Assembly: GCA_030620115.1 (NCBI GenBank)
Contig: JAUXFG010000207.1
Location: 1-5,731 of the forward strand
Length of the DNA stretch: 5,731 nucleotides
Direction of reading: 5' to 3'
Source of the DNA: Candidatus Fermentibacterota bacterium
Lineage (GTDB): Bacteria; JAFGKV01
In this document: in pieces, positions 4,162 through 5,731 of the stretch
Layout: every line of letters starts with the position of its first letter
Numbering within the stretch: position 1 is the first letter of the stretch
Position numbers and translations under genes: made by a program
The notes under the pieces: generated by a model
Told to the model about the DNA's origin: nothing
Seen by the model: the letters and a program-made list of their open reading frames with translations, nothing else
Databases searched by the model: none

Positions 4162-4280
4162 CCAGCTTCCTGCTGGAGTCCCGCGTCAGACGCGGGACAG
4201 AGGATACGCCTTCGGCTTCCAGCTCGTAAAGCCTACAGCTCGGAGGGGGTCCTCGGTCGCAAGCCTTGCGGGCAATGCCC
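4162..4280. repeat. cluster of short palindromes
   Basis: Five palindromes occur within 120 nt: CCAGC-ttcct-GCTGG at 4162-4176; GTCCCGCGTC-a-GACGCGGGAC at 4178-4198, a 10-bp perfect inverted repeat; GCC-ttc-GGC at about 4208-4216; CGCAA-gcc-TTGCG at 4258-4270; and GGGCA-a-TGCCC at 4270-4280. No protein-like frame crosses the segment convincingly. It lies directly after the ATPase gene on the minus strand. It may be a structured RNA, a mosaic intergenic repeat or a termination region. Confidence 0.5.
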
Positions 4281-4320
4281 TCTCAGCCATTTCGCTTCGA
4301 AGGCCGGTGAGAAGTCCGGG

Positions 4321-5709
4321 CTAGGGGTTCCACGTCAGGGCGCTGATATCCACGATGTGCTCATCGGACGTGAGTTCTCGTTCGTCGACGAAACCGGCTC
4401 GGCTCACGAGACAGAAGCTACACTTGATCTCAGCGAACGCGGGCTCGTTCGTGACGCGACGACGGAGATCGTCAAGAGTGCGAAAGCTTACGGGCTGGTT
4501 TGTCCACTTCACTTCAGCAATCAGTGCTTGGTCGCGAGTCGCGTTCAATAGCACCGTATCGAACTCAGCGGTCGGGCTCCAGTGGCGCCCCACAAACACC
4601 GGGTCAAAGGAAGGTGTTGCTTCAAGGTCACCCTCGCGAAGTAGTTCTCGAATAACATCCTCGGCCGCCATTGGAAGAAGCCGGGTGACTCGGGGGTACA
4701 CCTCTGCGTTGAATAGCGCGTCTACGATCCCCCTTTCGATAGCGTCTCTGAGCGGCGCAACAAGGGTGAACCATGTAGCGACAAACGGGTCGATGATCCG
4801 ATAGAGACCCTTTCGGCTCTTGTCAGGCATATGTTCCATGACCGGTACTTCACGTTCCACCAGCCCTAGCTCGTTGAGGGTTCCGATGTAGCGGGTGAGA
4901 TTTGCCCGATCGAGTCCAACCTTTGAAGAGATCTCCCCAAACTTCCTGGCCCCCCCAGCAATTGTAGCCAGGATTGCGTAGTACACGCGAGGCTCGCGCA
5001 ACTTCTCACGGAGCAGGAAGGGTACTTCTTCATACAGCGGTTCGCCGCGCTTGAGTACAAATCGCGTAAGGTTCTCAATCAGGCCAATGCTTGGATCGAG
5101 GTGTCGGAGATAGCCGGGAACGCCGCCGAACAACGCCGCGAGCTCGATCACTTCCAATGGAGACCAGGGGAATACCTGACTCAATTCGCGGACAGGGAGG
5201 GGACCCAGCCTCAACTGCCCGGTTCGTCGACCATAGAGTGGACTTCGCGACGAGAATAGGATCTGCTCCATCATACTCACTGAGGAGCCGCAAACTACAA
5301 GCTTGAGCTTCGAGTGCTGAATAGCTTTGTCCCACGCGGCCTGAAGTAGTCCTGGGAGTGTTGGGTCGCTTTCGACAAGCCACGGGAACTCATCAAGTAC
5401 AAGGACTGCCGGGTCCCGCACCTCTGAGAGAAGCGCCATCAGAGCCTCTGTGGAAGACAGTGGTTGCGCTTCCAGCAGAGCCATTCCCCATGCTTGGGCA
5501 ACCGATTGAGAAAGCCGGGCGAGCTCGTCCGTTATTGTCGAACGCGTGGCGACGTGGTACGCAGCGGAGGGAAAAGCATTCAATACATGCTCGAGGAGTG
5601 CGGTCTTCCCGATCCGTCGCCTCCCGTAGAGGACGAAGAGGCTGGAACCTCGACGGGTCAAATGGTCGTGAACGATGGCGATTTCTGCCTGGCGATCTAT
5701 GAACTCCAT
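4321..5709 (-). CDS. archaeal-type ATPase with DUF234 domain (462 aa)
   Basis: This is a complete P-loop ATPase of the ATPase_2 family (STAND/AAA-like) fused to a C-terminal DUF234 domain. The N-terminal FIDRQAEIAIVHDHL matches the usual FxxRxxEL opening. Walker A is GRRRIGKT at 29-36, Walker B is AVLVLDEFPWL at 101-111 (D106, E107), a sensor-like LVVCGSS is at 137-143, and SPLYGRRTGQLRLGPL at 156-171 holds the conserved YGR. A helical lid with FGGVPGYL follows at 194-201. Residues about 245-290 form a winged helix (FGEISSKVGLDRANLTRYI, then GTLNELGLVER). The C-terminal part carries EFD at 382-384 and IAEVKW at 397-402, the pattern of a PD-(D/E)XK nuclease-like core. The length is typical. 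The ATG at 5709 has AAGGGA about eight bases upstream. The stop is TAG. It stands alone, with any promoter outside the window. The role of the family is unsettled; DNA processing or defence-related functions are suspected. Confidence 0.9.
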   Translation of the reverse strand: MEFIDRQAEIAIVHDHLTRRGSSLFVLYGRRRIGKTALLEHVLNAFPSAAYHVATRSTITDELARLSQSVAQAWGMALLEAQPLSSTEALMALLSEVRDPAVLVLDEFPWLVESDPTLPGLLQAAWDKAIQHSKLKLVVCGSSVSMMEQILFSSRSPLYGRRTGQLRLGPLPVRELSQVFPWSPLEVIELAALFGGVPGYLRHLDPSIGLIENLTRFVLKRGEPLYEEVPFLLREKLREPRVYYAILATIAGGARKFGEISSKVGLDRANLTRYIGTLNELGLVEREVPVMEHMPDKSRKGLYRIIDPFVATWFTLVAPLRDAIERGIVDALFNAEVYPRVTRLLPMAAEDVIRELLREGDLEATPSFDPVFVGRHWSPTAEFDTVLLNATRDQALIAEVKWTNQPVSFRTLDDLRRRVTNEPAFAEIKCSFCLVSRAGFVDERELTSDEHIVDISALTWNP

Positions 5710-5731
5710 GGCGCATTTCCCTTGGAAAACA

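Noticed and set aside
4355-4804. 149-aa plus-strand frame opposite the ATPase, and similar frames at 5358-5702
   Set aside because: These are shadows of the strongly supported ATPase gene; composition is basic and low in structure.

Overview
This 5.7 kb window looks like an accessory region of a moderately GC-rich bacterium, probably from an environmental or metagenomic lineage. Every supported gene lies on the minus strand. The gene families (BrnT with a DPDV-type antitoxin, UPF0175 with DUF3368, DUF6883 with DUF4926, an HI0074-type protein, and an ATPase_2-DUF234 protein) and the abundant simple intergenic repeats occur together in phyla such as Armatimonadota, Chloroflexota, Planctomycetota and Cyanobacteria. 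The sequence alone does not fix the taxon. No rRNA, tRNA, transposase, integrase or CRISPR array was seen.

Layout from left to right. Positions 1-410 hold no gene, only AATTG-rich and degenerate 'AATCxGTG' repeats and one copy of a 21-nt repeat. Positions 412-961 are a toxin-antitoxin pair read right to left: a BrnT-like toxin gene broken by an amber codon, and an overlapping intact antitoxin gene. Positions 962-1500 hold no gene but contain 9-bp and 36-bp tandem repeats and a long hairpin whose right arm is identical to the 21-nt repeat at 285-305, so matching repeats flank the brnT module. Positions 1537-2013 hold a compact cluster: an intact DUF4926 protein, a DUF6883 gene cut to 39 codons, and a short unidentified coding remnant. 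Positions 2338-3080 are a UPF0175 antitoxin gene, intact, and a DUF3368 PIN-like toxin gene that carries both an amber codon and a frameshift. Positions 3303-3716 encode an HI0074-family (HEPN-like) protein with no intact nucleotidyltransferase partner visible. Positions 3717-4320 are non-coding, with a strong 13-bp hairpin and a cluster of short palindromes. Positions 4321-5709 encode a complete 462-aa ATPase with a C-terminal DUF234 domain.

The common theme is a graveyard of small addiction-type modules. In both recognisable toxin-antitoxin pairs the toxin is disrupted while the antitoxin stays open and well formed. The DUF6883 gene is truncated and the HI0074 gene is orphaned. Both toxin-breaking nonsense codons are TAG, but TAG is also the natural stop of the antitoxin at 412 and the ATPase at 4321. 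Ordinary decay is therefore more likely than codon reassignment. The best candidates for follow-up are this selective toxin loss and the repeat pair around the brnT module.
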